Part shown: positions 14,301-29,300 of the stretch, one piece after another
Layout: each line of letters opens with the position of its first letter
Numbering within the stretch: the stretch's first letter is position 1
Assembly (NCBI GenBank): GCA_949987565.1
Contig: OX465107.1
Coordinates: 7,565,772-7,629,771 of the forward strand
Reading direction: 5' to 3'
From: Luidia sarsii
Taxonomy: Eukaryota > Echinodermata > Asteroidea > Paxillosida > Luidiidae
DNA length: 64,000 bases
Made by a program: the position numbers and the translations under genes
Notes under the pieces: generated by a model
What the model saw: only the letters and a program-made list of their open reading frames with translations
Database searches by the model: none
Told to the model about the DNA's origin: nothing

Positions 14301-17300
14301 ATTTTCTTTGTCGCGACAATGTCGACAAAAGCCTTGTCGACAACAGCCTTAACATGTACATGTACATTTATGTATAAGTTACAGTCTTGTCATGTTTGAC
14401 TTTAGATTCCATCTTAATCCTTCCCTCCCATGATTATATGTATTTTCCATCAAATATCGATCATCACGATTTAACATGATACATTGTAACTATCCAGCTG
14501 CACACAGTGCAAGGCGAGCTGTCGTATGTTTGTACTGCTCTGTTTGGTCTCACTGGCCACTCTGGTTGGGTCTAAATTTTTCGAGATCTTACAAAAAATT
14601 TCAAGCAGTGGCAACGCTGATACTGCTGTGTCGACAGGCAGCTGAGGGCCAAAGTTTTGCATGTGCATGCATGCATGCGCGCGCATGTGCGTGTGTGTGT
14701 TCATAGCTATATGCTCAATTGACTGCTTCAATGCCAATTGTGGAACCCCTAAAATGGGCATCGCGCATGCATGAAGAAATTGGGAAATGCCCTTCAGTTC
14801 CATTTTGTCATGTGAGGGACTGACTTTCCATATAGTGTATGTGTGCAAGCAGTATAAGGTTGTTCGATACATGTATCCGGAATTTTTGGTTTCGATATAT
14901 CGTCAGGAATATATCGCGATATTCGATATTATCGTTATTTGTGGTGCGTAAGCGGATGTCAAGGTAGTGACCTGGATTTCTATTCAATATACACTATCAT
15001 TACCGGAAACCTATATGTAGCAAATGCATCCAACTTTAAGCCATAGTTACCAATTGTTTAATCCCCCTTAAACTCCTCATTTATCAATGAAAAAAATTAT
15101 TTAAAACAACTATCCCAGGTCGCTCTTCTAAAAGTATACGCCAAAACGAAACTATTTTTTGTTGATGTATTAAGAATACGTTATTACATTAAAAAAAGAC
15201 GATACCCCAGACGGTTTTCAGTAACTTGATGCTTACTTATGACGTTATAAATACATGTCTGGCCAGAGCCAACGAGTCGCTGTGCGTGCCCAGCATACTG
15301 TGTTCGCGCTGTACGAAATGTGTGCTACCAACACCGGAAGTGAGCTTGCACTTGCAGTGGGTCTGTTGCCGATGCATTGCCTTTGTGGAGACCGCGCGCA
15401 ATGCAAGAGTCAAATGGCTGACTGGCGCTCCTCTCCCCTTGCCGTTTCGGGTTTTTTGTTGTTTTTACTAACGAAAGCTTATCGCCCTTCAAGATCTCTC
15501 TGATGGCCACGCTATACAAGCTTACAGACAGGCAATAATGGGGTTGGGCCGTAAACCAGAATTTTTTTCGATTGTGATACTTTTATCGAAAATATCGCGA
15601 TATCCTGAAATGCGCTCGAAATGAGAAGCGATATTGCAATATATCGAAATATCAAACAACCTTACCGCCCACGATGTATTGAATTTGAAAAGGTGGGTAA
15701 ATATTTTAGAAACAACAGACGTGTCTCCAATCTGTTCAAACAGTCAGCGCGCAGTGTACCAAAAAGTGCTTTCGTTTATTTGCTACGTAGGTACAACTCG
15801 TTCGGTTTTGCATACTTAATGAGATTGGAGGTAACATTTTTAAAAATCTCTCTTAACCACTTCGCGCCGGGACCTCCGAATCCGGAGGTCAATTGGATTG
15901 CCTTTGCAACGGGGCCCTCCGAATCCGGGCACCACTATTGTCCACATTCTAAACAAAGACTCTTTTCAGCTGAGAACAAAGCAATATGAATCAGTACAAA
16001 GACCCTTTTTGACGCAAGTTGCCACATGAATTGCAAGATTAGCAGCAGTAATTGTGCAATTGTGGGACTTTTACTGTGGAGGATCGAGGGATACCGCGCT
16101 GCAGCTGAAAGCACGCGGGGGACATTGTCTTTGCATGCCACACAGCCCAACGGTCGTCGGTCTGGCATTGGAATTCCCCCCACATTCTTTACCGTAATCT
16201 GTACGCTCGTTTGTGGCCGACCAACTCGAAGATTTGACTGCATGAAGTGGAGGCTGGAGTCTGCGGTCAGGGATTGTCAGCAGCGTACACGCACGCACAC
16301 ACACACGTCCGTTACGGTCCATTGACGATGCACAAAGGGCCCTTTTTCGAACGGATAATCTCTTGACAAAGGCCACAACGACGTCCGAATTGTGCCAGCT
16401 TTTTGTACCCATAGTATACCCTTATCGATTTATTTCACAGAAATATATTGTTCCGATTGTTTTAGCAAGATTTTAAAATGATCCATTGTTCAAAACCCCC
16501 GTATGGCGGTCATCGGCGCTGAAAACCCCCCCGGCGCGAAGTGGTTAAAAGATCTCTCTGATGGCCACGCTATACAAGCTTACAGACAGGCGATAATGGG
16601 GTTGGGAAACCAGAATTTTTTTCGATATCATGATACTTTTTTCGATATCGCCGATATCGCGATATCCTGAAATGTGTTGATATGATAATCGCCGGAAAGT
16701 GATATCGCGAAATATATCAAAATATCGAACTATCGAACAACCTTAAAGCAGTATACACAGAAAAATTGATGTGTGAGACCGTTCCACGTGCGAGTTCTTT
16801 AGTAAGCGCAGCTGTGTTTGCTGTGTAAATGCAGCTAGTGTATGTTTAATGTAGCTGTGCCCCTTTTATTTTTTACTTTTTCTGAGGTGATTACATGCCG
16901 AATTTCGAATGATAGGATTTTAGTGTTTTCTTTTGACAAGGGACCGACTTGGATGAGGTGATGATTTACAGTTTGTTGACTTAATTACATGTAGGCTTCA
17001 CAATTTGCGTAGAAAATGCATTACAGAAATTGGGACTTCGTTCAGACTGCCGAGTTGATGAGTAAGATGATGTTGGCTTAGTACACTTGCCAGTGTACAT
17101 GTACATGTGTACCATACCAGTTTACAGGTACCATACCGGTACCTATGAATATTTTGAGTTGCTTATGTGGGCCATGTACTGCACTGTACATGTACATGTA
17201 CTCTAAGGTTGTTCGATATTTTGATATATCGCAATATCGCTTTCCGCCGATTATCATTTCAGGAAATCGCGATATTTTCGATATCGGCGATATCGAAAAA

Positions 17301-20300
17301 AGTATCACTTTATCGAAAAAAAAATTCTGGTTTCCTAACCCCATTATCGCCTGTCTGTAAGCTTGTATAGCGTGGCCAGGGCAATAAGCTTTCGTTAGTA
17401 AAAACAACGAAAAACCCGAAACCACAAGGGGAGAGGAGCGCCAGCCAGCCATTTGACTCTTGCATTGCGTGCATTCTCCACAAAGGCAATGTGTCGGCAA
17501 CAGACCCACTGCAAGTGCAAGCTCACTTCCGGTGTTTGTAGCACACTTTTCGTACAGCGCAAACTTGGTACGCTGGGCACGCACAGCGACTCGTGTTTGG
17601 GACATTATCCCCCATGTGGCCTACATATTCGTTTATGATATTATCCAGGCTGCAAGAATTGCAGTTTCAATTTCCTACCGATGTCTCCCAATACAGCCAA
17701 ATATAATGTAAAAATACATACTTTACACATGTTTTAATCTGATCTCAGAAAATCAAAATCAAAATCGCAGAGGAAAGACGTTGGAAAAATGACACTGTTC
17801 ATAACGCACGTGCGACCTGATTTCTTGATCCTTCCATGCTGCTCTGGTACCCGCCACGCAGCTGTACTACAGGCATGTATAAGGCAACATACACCAGCTA
17901 AGTACGGCCAGGCCATTATTTTGCAGTACGCAATACACATCGTGTACACCAAAAAAGTTCGGTGGACTATTTTTAATTTTTAATTTTTTTTAAATTTCTT
18001 TTTTTGGTGGGGTCGCGTCGCGATCTATTCCAACAAGTTGAATGATTCCAACTTGGACATGTATACTAACAATCATTTTGCGGCGTGGATGAGAAAAGGT
18101 GAACTGCTGCTTTATTCTCGTTTTTAGCAGCCCCCCCCCCCCAAATAAAGGGTACAGTAAACATTTTTCCAGTACGCATCCGTACGACCAAAAGGGACAT
18201 CAGATGTTGTTCAAGGTGATCGTTATGCCGACGTAAATGTACTGGTTTGTCTCCCCTCATGAATATTAATCTGAAGACCCATTGGGTCTGGCCAGACACG
18301 TATTTATGACGTCATACATGTAAGTAAGCATCGAGTTGCTGAAAACCGTCTGGGATATCGTCTTTTTTTTAATGTACAGTGTAATAACGTATTCTTAATA
18401 CATTGTGTACATCAACAAAAATAGTTTCGTTTTGGCTTATACTTTTAGAAGAGCGACCTGGGATAGTTGTTTTAAATTATTTTTTTCGTTGATAAATGAG
18501 GAGTTTAAGGGGGGGTTAAACAAATGGTAACTATGGCTTAAAGTTAGATGCATTTGCTACATATAGGTTTCCGGCAATCATACAGTGTGTATTGAATAGA
18601 AATCCAGGACACTACCTTGACTTCCGCTTACGCACCAGATATCACGATTTAATATCAAATATCGCAATATATTCCTGACGATATATCAAAACAAAAAATT
18701 CCTGATATCGAACAACCTTAATGTACTGTACATGTACATGTACAATGTACAACGTGATTAATCTTCAAAGTGGAAGGACCATGTCCAAAAGCCTACATGT
18801 ACAGTATATTTACATGTATGTGAGAGCCTCATTCAAGAAATACCATCTTACAAAAAACATCTTTAATGCCTAGAGCATCGTTGAAGAAGGATAAGGCAAT
18901 TTTCCCTGCATGAAGTACTTCTCAAGTGTTTGGGAAAAAAAGTGGAATGCTTACCAGAACAGCTGAACATCAGGGGACTGGAGAGCCATCAAGGCAATGA
19001 CCTGGTGGTACAAGACAGGTGCCTCTTGTTACTTGTGTGAAGTACGGTATTGCCTTCCATTTCATGTTACCTTTATTTTAAAAATTTAGATATATATGAA
19101 AATTTCAGAGGACTTGAATGAAATATTCAATAACCTTTTGGTAGCACTGACGGACCATTCTGTGTTAATCCACATGTACATACAGTGTATGTACATGTAC
19201 ATGTACCTCCTGTACGTGTGTGTACATCACATGTATGTCCCGGTTCTTTCACATTCTAAACTACTGTACATGTACTGTACAGGTACAGTACATTAGCATA
19301 CACCACATTCCAACTGGGTTTCAGTTTACCAAAGTGAATATCTGTTCATGTACTGTACATTCAAGTATTACTACCAATTTTTCACCCAAAGATGTGTGCA
19401 GTAGGGATTGTGCGGTTAGGGAAGAAAAAATGTTGTAATGTACAAGTAAATGAGGCATGGCGCAGCATGTGCTAATGTCACATGAATGCACAGTGGCAAT
19501 TGGTTAGCATTGAAGGTGATGTAAACGAACCATGTGATGTACATGTACCAGCACCAGTGGATGTGCACTCATGTCCTCATGTACACGTACATGTGTATGT
19601 AGAAGTGTATTTGCACAGTACATGTACATGTACGTGTATGTTGTTTCATGAATGTTGATTGGCTAGCGTTAAGTACATGTACAAGTACATGTATATTGAG
19701 GAATCAAATCGAACGTGAACACTGGCAACATTTGCCACTGATTGTGAATTGGTCCTTCAACTTCCTGAGTTCATACATGTAACCATGATGTAACTCAATG
19801 ATTGCCTCTATTCTAAGAGGAAGGAACATGGTAAGAATGTGCAATGTACATTGTACTTGTTTGACATATTCTTACACTGTGATTTTTTGCCATTGGCAAA
19901 ACATACTGATTATCACATCTTAAGTTAAATATACAAGTTTTATAGTGTACATGAATCCATTGCATTTTTTTGGATGCTAAATTTAGCTGCAAATGATTTC
20001 CAGAATAGCAAGACAGGCAAATGAAATTGGGAAGACTTGCGATGAAATTACTGCATGTTCAATATGCACAATAGAAAGAAATGGAAGAAAAATATCCCTT
20101 GATGTACACAGTGAATGAAGATTGATTTAATTATCTGTACCACATGAGTTCTACATGTACATGTACGCAGAAACATTGGCTCCAGGGTGGAAAGGAATAG
20201 ACCTGGACAGTCACAGAGTATTGGTTCTTATCTCGGACCGTTCACCACTTTTTTAATTGACCCCTACACACATTATATTATGTCTGAGTACATGTATGTG

Positions 20301-23300
20301 TACAGTATTCAGTTAGCTTTCGTTGACTTTCATCTGTAATTTGTATGTGTATAGATAGTATGGTAGTAGCAAGAGAGATCCTTTTACAAATACCGCCCTC
20401 AATGTCTAAAAAAGATGGCATTTAATTTCATTTCCCCATTTTTTCTCAGGTGTTATTTTAATTTTTATGTGAAATATACTGTACGTTTAATTTGACAAAG
20501 TATGGAAGGGATTCTTGTTGACCTTCACAAATGGTGTACGGTGTACCCAACCTTTAACTTCACTCTGAAATTACCAATAGGATTGGACCTCCACTTAATT
20601 TATCTATTTTAGCCACTTCTAAAAACGGAAGGATTTAAGGTTAAAATGGGTTTAACCCAAAAAATGTTGAAGGACATCAATCTCCTTAGAAGAATTTTAT
20701 TGGATTGCCAGCATTTGGAGTATGTGACAGTTGTAATGTCAGACTGCCTGTGTCAATGGGTTCCCAGTCTAAATTACAATCCGACACCTTCCATTCTGTA
20801 AATCATGACAAAGTTGTCAGCATTATGGCTGGGCAGGGGAGAGAAAAATTGCCTTCCACTGTACGCGGATGGCTGGAGTGTTTATAGTGCAGGGTAGCAG
20901 GAGTGACAACACTGCTCTTTCCCCATGTCTAGTTGACACGGCATACTTGTCAATCTCGTTTGAAGTAAGTGGATGGTGATGTATTGAACAAGTACATGTA
21001 GCGAATGTGTTCAGTGGGATGCATCTACACGTACATGTGTATATTGATGTTTGGGTAGTGTCTCTCTATCTAAAATGCCAAAAATTAACTTCATACAATA
21101 CACGTAGGTTTAAGTTTAACATGTGTACATTATAGCCTACATGTACTGAAGTACATACAGTATGTACATTTGAACGAGTATTGGAAAATGTATGCATAAT
21201 GTATCACATGCATTTTAAAATGAATGTACATATACACTGTACACACTCACAGGTTACTAGGGTTGATATTTATCGATATCACGGTATTGTTTTCCGACGA
21301 TAATCTTATCAATCACATTTGAGGTTATTGCTATATTCTCAATATTATTGCAATTTATAAAAAAGAAAGAAAAAGTATCGGTACTGGTCAGCTATCCAAC
21401 CCCATTATCACCTGTCCGTAAGCTTTTATAGCACGGCCTTCAGAGAGATGTTGCCGATCTTTCGTTAGCAAAAATGAGAAACCTAAAACCACAAGGGGGC
21501 TGCATGCCAGCCAGTCTTTTGTCTCTTGCATTGCAGCCTCCACAAACTGACAAAAGGCAATGCATTGTCAACAACCCCAGTGCAAGCTCACTTCCGCTGT
21601 TGGTGGCCAACTTTTTTCCAGCAAACTCAGGCTCAGATTGCCCACCATAGTGGAGAGGTGCTAATTTTCTTATCCATTCATAAAGGTTAAAGGCTGCATG
21701 AAATGTCAGCTTTCCATCTGGTTACATTTGCACCTGAGTGAATCGGAATCTCAAAGGACCATACGTTTTACATGGACTGTGCATATTGTAGACTGTGCAT
21801 ACATCTATGCATTCATGTACATGTACGTACTGTACATCAATCTTGCTCTTGTTCTAACTTAGAGATTGCATGCAATCCATGTTGACTAGCTCATTTCTGT
21901 ATCTTCTCTATGTACAGTATAGCTAAATTGAAATACTTAATACATTTTTTTTTCCATTGAGATACATGTATATGTACTGGTAAACAGTAATTATTTCAAT
22001 CTGGATATTTTTGATTGCAGGAATATACCTCTGTGTTTTTTTTACCTCTGTGAAAGGATTCTTAGTACCGTAGCATACTCTATGCTTTATCTATTCTTTA
22101 GATTTTGTTTGAACTGAGGTTTGTTACAACATGTACACTGTACCTGTACCTGTACATTGATTGTACATGTACATGTAGGTTACATGTACATACAACGTAC
22201 TGTACGTTGAATGCCCTGTGTTTACACAGACCCGATGTATCCAGTACATTTACATGCATAGATAATCTGAACAGTGTATACACGTAGGTTGACATGAAGT
22301 CCATGCACATGTACGGTACAAATACTACAAGTACAATGTACATGTACAGTACATGAGTTTTTCTTAGAGCATGATAATTAATAGATCAGTATGTGCATGA
22401 AGCGTTCGTCATTTGGTTCAAATTGCCCTCTGGATTTGCCAGTATGGTCTCTTTTGTATTTCCAAACTATTGATTTTTCTAAGACATATGTGCATGACTT
22501 GTAACCAACAGTGTGTTTAAATACGTACACAATAAAAGACTCCAAATCCCATAGTCATTGGAAGTTGTTGTGCCCTGTCTTTTGTTATGTTAATGACTGT
22601 TATGGGGCATTGGTGGGCTTGTTCAAGGCAGAAAGGCAAGAGGTCCATAGATACAGGGGTGACACAAGTTTCCCTGCTACACATCATGGGACTATTACTA
22701 GTATACTACTAGTATGGAATGGTTTTGTGTGAAAATGATATTGGAATCAGTTGTGTAATGGTGCAGCCGTGCAGGTACAGTATGTGTGCTGCATGTTTAT
22801 TTTCACTGTGCCGCTGCTTGCCTTATTTTACACAGCAATACATTCTGTTGAGTTGAGATTCATACAAGTTCCTTTGTGCTGCAGTTTTGTTATCATAACC
22901 TGCTGCAGGGATTAATTACAGTTTCAGAAGTAAAAGTAGCCTCTGTCTCTGTTCCTTATCTTGGGTGCGAGTGTACATGTACTGCAGTCTACACTATGGT
23001 TTTCCCTTTCCAAATGACTTTACTTATGCAGTACATGTACATGTACAGTATGTAGGCCGTACAGTGTATGTACTGTACACGTACACGTACACGTACAGGT
23101 ATCTCTCCCATGCCTTCTCAATGACATACATTATCAGACATGTGTACAGTTAATAATGTATGTTATTGTATGTATACATCTTTTGCTGCATGTACAGTAC
23201 ATGTAGGTTTTAGGATATATGCATCCAGCATCTTTCGTTGATCTGATTTACTTAGATTGTGTATAACGGACATATGTACATTGTACATCATACTATGTAA

Positions 23301-26300
23301 AATGGCATGTAAAATGTAGGCTGCACATAATGGTAATTTATCAGGACAGGCAATACACAGAGGCAACAAAGAAGTTTCTCATGTGTCTGTCCCTGGACGC
23401 TGCCTCTACTGGTATGCGTTAGTAAATGCCATACTCCTACTGTAATTTCAGAATGTAAACCTTACACTATATATTATTGTTGGGCGAATCCAGCATTCGA
23501 CTCGGTATCGACTCGGTATCGACTCCACTTTGATTGGCGAAAGTAACATTGAGTTCGTGCATGTTTAATAGTGTCACGTGAAGGACATGTACATTGTAGC
23601 CTACATGTATCGTGACAGTAGTGAATAGTGATCCCGAGTTCATTAAACAAGTCCTCGATGCACAATTTGTTGTTGAAAAGGTTTTCAAATTCATGAGTCC
23701 GATTAAAATTTTGGAGTTGTGGAGTCCGAATCGCGATTCAAATCCCACTAATAAACACGTTTATTGTGTAACCACACGCAAAAAGAGTGGAGTTTGAATC
23801 ACGATTCAAATCGCGATCCAAATAATCGCATTTATTTGGTGTAGTGGGAACAGCCCTATTGACACCCATGCTTGTTTAAGCCTTAACCTCTTTCCTTGGT
23901 TGGAGAGAGCATCATGTAATTTTCAGGTGGCCAAATAACATCAAGCCTACATGTAATTCCTACATAAACTGTATGTGCTGGTAGTAAAAACATGCACATG
24001 GTACACTAATGCGGATGTGGCCATTTCGTATAGTGAACAGTTGACTTATTTTTTTTGCTGGTTGCATGGTGCCTGCTTCTTAACACAAATTCTGTACAAA
24101 GAATGAGTACCAGCTGTTGTACTGTGCATAATGTTTTAACAGGTTTATCAATGGGACAATAGATGCATTAGTCATGCCCACATTCTAGAGGCTTTAGATT
24201 TGGAGAATTGAAATGTGTGTTTTTTCTAATTAAAGACGAACATCGATAAGAAAATTAATGGCTACAATCTAAACGTTCATGTATACATGTACAGTTAAAA
24301 CAGATAAATGTGAACTTTCTTAAAGATATGCACTTGTAAAAGTACCACCAAAAACAAATGGTGCAGACTAAGACTAACATGTAAGCTTTATCATGTATTC
24401 AGTATTGGTGATTAGGTGTACATATATGGTAGATTTTGAATGTAGACATCGGAGACCTAGTGAACATTGTTGAAGAAACCACTGTACCCTTTTAAGATCA
24501 ATTCAATGGAAGAAATCTTTTCTGTGTAATTCTTTCACAGGCCATTCCAAAGAAGACAACACTGAATCCTAATGCCAAGGTTTTTCAAAGCCCCAAGCTT
24601 GCCAACTCCGTAACCTCCTCTGCAGACTCGACGGACAGCAGTCCGGACTGGCATGACAATGAGAACAGGAGTTGTCAAGCCTCTTCCCCACAGACAGCGA
24701 TGACCACGCAAGGTGGGTGGGAAGCCATTTGTATCCCCAAATGTAACTATGGCCGTGATCCACGCCATCTATAATGCAGGAAGGCCTGCCAGTAACCAGT
24801 AACCAGTTTGGGAGTTAGGTGGTTGTCACAGGCAGGTGTTTGTGAACAGAATCCTTAGAGCGCCCCCCCTTACTCCATTGCTGAGAGGAATTTGTATTTA
24901 TGAGTGGTTTTGAGGCTAACGAACACAAGCGGATTCCACAATTCACATGTGGACGTTATCAGGAGTGGGGGCAAGTTTGCCTTTCCTCATCCATCAAGGA
25001 AAGTGCACCCTGTGGTCTCCGAGGAAATAATGATAAAGGGCGATGATGACAAAGGCGACGATGAAGGGAGTTTCATCTCTCAGGATGGACTGATGCATTG
25101 CATACCTAATGATCTTGTGGGCATGGACAAGCATGTGTACCCTGTTCACCTGCCGGTACCAGACCAGACGCGCCAAATTTATGCGTAATGATCACATTAG
25201 GCTGATGGATGATGCCCGCTGATACATTTGAATCAATCATTTGGAGTTGCATAGGACAATGCCAGTAATTGTCCAAACAGATTTCCTTCATCTTGGAGAT
25301 CTAGGGGATGGCCATTCAGGCGTCAAATGAGACTAAATGGTATGAAAATCAATACTATCACTTTTGGGGAATTGATAATCTTATCCTGAAATGCACATGA
25401 TCATACATGTGTGTAGCTTTAACACTTCTTGGATATCGTATTCCAGACTTGACTTTTGTCTTGTGTGGTGTCATCAACACAAAATTTCTGATGGACAAAT
25501 GAAACTCAAGCCACAAAAGAGCCTTGAATTGAAGTGCTTCAGTGAAGCCTGTATTTTGGTCCTTGATTTCCTGGTGACCTACTGGGCCTTTGAATCTACA
25601 GTTTCAGGTTGCATTGCCTCATTTGGCCTTTGACATGCAGTTGAAGGCTATGTGGGGCATATTTGTGCAGTTTCACTGAGATCCAGGGTTAATGAAGTGT
25701 TAACCACTTCGCGCCTGGGTTTTTGTTCCAGCGCCGATGACCGCCATACGGGGTTTTTTGAACAATGCATCATTTTCAAATCTCGCTAAAACAACCGGAA
25801 CAATATATTTCTGTGAAATAAACCGATAAGGGTATACTATGGGAACAAGAGAGTAAAACCTGGCACAATTTGGACGTCGTTGTGGCTTTTGTCAAGAGAT
25901 TATCCATTCGAAAAAGGGCCCATTGTGCGTCGTCGATGGACCGTAACGGACTTGTGTGTGTGCGTGTACGGTGCTGTCAATCCCTGACCGCAGACACCAG
26001 CCTCCACTCCAGGCAGTCAAATCTTCGTGTTGGTCGGCCACAACTGAGCGTACAGATTACGGTAAAGAATGTGGGGGGAATTCCAATGCCAGACCGATCG
26101 ACCGTTGGGCTGTGTGGCATGCAAAGACAATGCCCCCCGCGTGCTTTCAGCGGCAGCGCGGTATCCCTCAATCCTCCACAGTAAAAGTCCTACAATTGCA
26201 CAATTACTGCTGGTAATCTTGCAATTCATGTGGCAACTTGCGTCAAAAAGGGTCTTTGTACTGATTCGTATTGCTTTGTTCTAAGCTGAAAAGAGTCTTT

Positions 26301-29300
26301 GTTTAGAATGTGGACAATAGTGGTGCCGGGATTCGGAGGGCCCCGTCGCATAGTCAAGCCAATGGAGCTCCGGATTCGGAGGTCCCGGCGCGAAGTGGTT
26401 AATGCTAATCCCATCCACTTGATTCTGATTCCGTCTTCTATCATGCAGGGTTGTCAGTCTTAGAGATGCCTACATGTATATTCATCTTTATTCATTTCTT
26501 TTCACCCCCCCCCCCCTTCAGGTCCGTACCAGGTGAACGGAGATGTGGGGAAGTACACCACCCTGGCGTACCCTCCGTCTCCAGACTCGCCTGTCTTCTC
26601 ACTACAAAATGGCTACATCAGTACCCCGGACTACCCCTATCTGCCGGATGGCAAGCTGGTTACATGTGAGATAACCCCCATCTGCCTGTCTGTCCGTCGG
26701 TCCGCCATGACGACTGGCCCCTCAAAATCGCTGAGATTCTTGCTATTCTTGGCTCTCTAAACACATCTGTGTGTGTGTGACTCTGATAACCTTTTCATCT
26801 GTCTCTCGGGGAAATTGGCATTTTCTCTCTTTCTTCAGTGTTTTGGCCTCCATACTCCAGAATGAGTTTTTATAAACAAGTCCACTTTTGTATTACTTAT
26901 AGCTTCTAACAAGTCTGCCTCTTGTTTTTACTTTTTTGATAGTTTGTAGCACGTTCATGATTGGCTTGTTAAGTGCTTAATGCTAGCATTCTTACCCCCT
27001 CTGATTGTTTGAATTGAAACAAATTTAATTATACTGGTGTGGCTGATTCTAGATGGCTTGCTATGCTGCCTGTCACAGCTTACCAATTCAGTACGTGTAT
27101 TAAAAGGCAATGAATGCATTTCCCCTTTCACAGCCGATGACCTGTCACAGCAAGAACTTCCAAAAGGAGACGACCTTCGCAAACTCTTACAGAGGCAGCT
27201 AGAGTACTACTTCTCAAGGTACATCAGTTTATGATATTTCAAGCCTTTGAATCTTTGTCATCAGAATGGTCACTTAGTCATGCCCGCGTATATTATCAGC
27301 CCCTCTTGATTGTTGAAACGCTGCTGGTTCCCAGTGCAGCATTGATTTACAGCCCAGCCGCACTGGGTGGGATTCCTTCAGCTCGGGAACCTTTCCATTT
27401 GTGTCTTTGCTCCCTGGTCCCTGTGGCATTTGTACCCACTCAAAGCTGTCTGGCATGGGAAGCATAGATGTGCGTGAATGAAATGTTAGGGGTCAGTCAG
27501 TGCTTCTGCAATGCGTGGAGATGGGTGAGGGTCTGGTGCTAGGGGTTGGCTGGGTGCACGCTGACTACTCTCACCCACTCGGTTGAAGCCGAGCCCAGAC
27601 TCCAAACCAATTATATCTAATAACTGGCTGCGATTCCCCTCTACCCTTTTGGTCAATTGTCAGATGCTTCGGTGCCATACTGTTTTCCTTTAATTCATTA
27701 TCCGTCAAATCCTCAACAGTGAAGTGACCACCTCTTATCAGTTTGGTACAAAACACTGCTGCGAGACTAGTCTCTCTCACAGGTGGACATTCTCATATCA
27801 TTCCCGTTTTACTTAGATCTTCACTGGCTTCCAATATCATGCAGAATTAGACTTGTACAAACGTGCACTCTTCATCTACCAAATCGTTCATAGCAACACC
27901 CCGGATTATTTGATTAAACTCATTCACCCATACACCTCAGCATACACTGGACTTGGCTGCAGTCCATTTAGGAGGCTACCTGAGCCCAGAACTTCTACTC
28001 TTTGGGGGTGGTAGGTCCTTTTCAGCAGCATCAGCCCCGACTCAATCAGCCCACTGACTATTAAATCATCTCCATCCATTGCAATATTCAAGACACCCTT
28101 GAAATCTCACTCGTGCCAACAGACCAACTCTCAAACTTCACACATTCCTGAATCGGTATCCTTGTGGAGACAAGGCTTTGTTCTCGTGCACTGTACAGCC
28201 GAGTGAGAAACAATGTTTTAAAAATGCTCCCATTTCAACCAGATCCACTTTCCTGGGTAGAAATTTTGGACCGTATGTCCCTTACATACACATGTATAAC
28301 ACTTCAATTTGCGACTGATTCTTACACATCACAAATGGTTTCTGAGTTATTTCCAAATATCAGTTTCGTGAAAACCCTGTGGAGACCAATCCACCTTTAC
28401 AATTTCCCTGTGGAGACCTATGCGACCTATTGGACTAGATCTTCACAAGGCACTAGATTCGTGCCCACAATCCTAACTATCTTCTTTGAGGGCCATGAGC
28501 GCCTTTGCAGTGGATTCCTGTGCTTTGCAAGTTTATGCTCTTATTACTCTTTATTATTTGGTTCGTCACATGTATGTTAGTTGTCCTTTTTGTTCACCCT
28601 CCTTTTTTAGTGCAACTAGTCCTTTCCGCTAACTTCCCTATTCTCATGCTACACACCCATGAAACCCGTCCTACAGTACATCAATCTACTTAGCCTGTCA
28701 TCCATTAAATTGCCCTCTCGTAAACTGCATTTCTATTGCCCTTAGGAAATTTGAACAATCAACCAAGATGATGGTTAAATTTCACATGGATAACTTTTAC
28801 TGCCATTCCCTCTTGAGTCAGGAAGTTTAATGAGACGATGGTAACCTAGTAACCTAGTTTTGCAATATAACGTCTCATGAGTGATCTGTGTGTGACCTTT
28901 GAGGTTGTTACATAATGCACGCGAAACAAAACCACTTCCGGCTGCCATCACAAAGAAATTTGATCGCAGTGCATGTCATGTAGGCTGAAACTGCACAGCG
29001 CGTGTGTGTTGTGTTCATTTGACCAGATGTTTTTTTTTACTGAGTCGCGTATTTCCACTGGACAATTTGGCTTACCTGGTCACTTTTGGTGGGCACTGGC
29101 TTGCTGGTTAAAATAACCACTGGTTAAAGTGTCCAAGAGGAATGTTCACTGCGCTGTTTCTACTGAACTTAAAATAATGGAAATTGTAACCATCATATGG
29201 GTGAATTTTAGCAGAATACCACTTTGCACTCACGCACCCCCTCATGAACTCTTCATGCACCCTTAGCACCCCTGAGTACCCATTAGCAACCCCCATCCCT

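Larger units (their letters stand above)
2369..24540 (+). other. larp4 intron 2 (22 kb, repeat-rich)
   Basis: GTAAGC...CACAG intron filled with mobile-element fragments (listed separately) and scattered TGTACATG clusters, for example at 8050-8110, 8760-8960, 13020-13055, 17090-17205, 19170-19300, 22130-22350 and 23030-23100. No conserved coding frame is seen. The stretches 2400-4300, 18.7-21.2 kb and 21.7-23.4 kb hold nothing I can name beyond these motifs. Confidence 0.85.

Noticed and set aside
15226..17605. Similar ORFs in the two TATCGATA elements
   Set aside because: Two frames are open in both copies, as expected for young copies of one sequence, and neither resembles a transposase.
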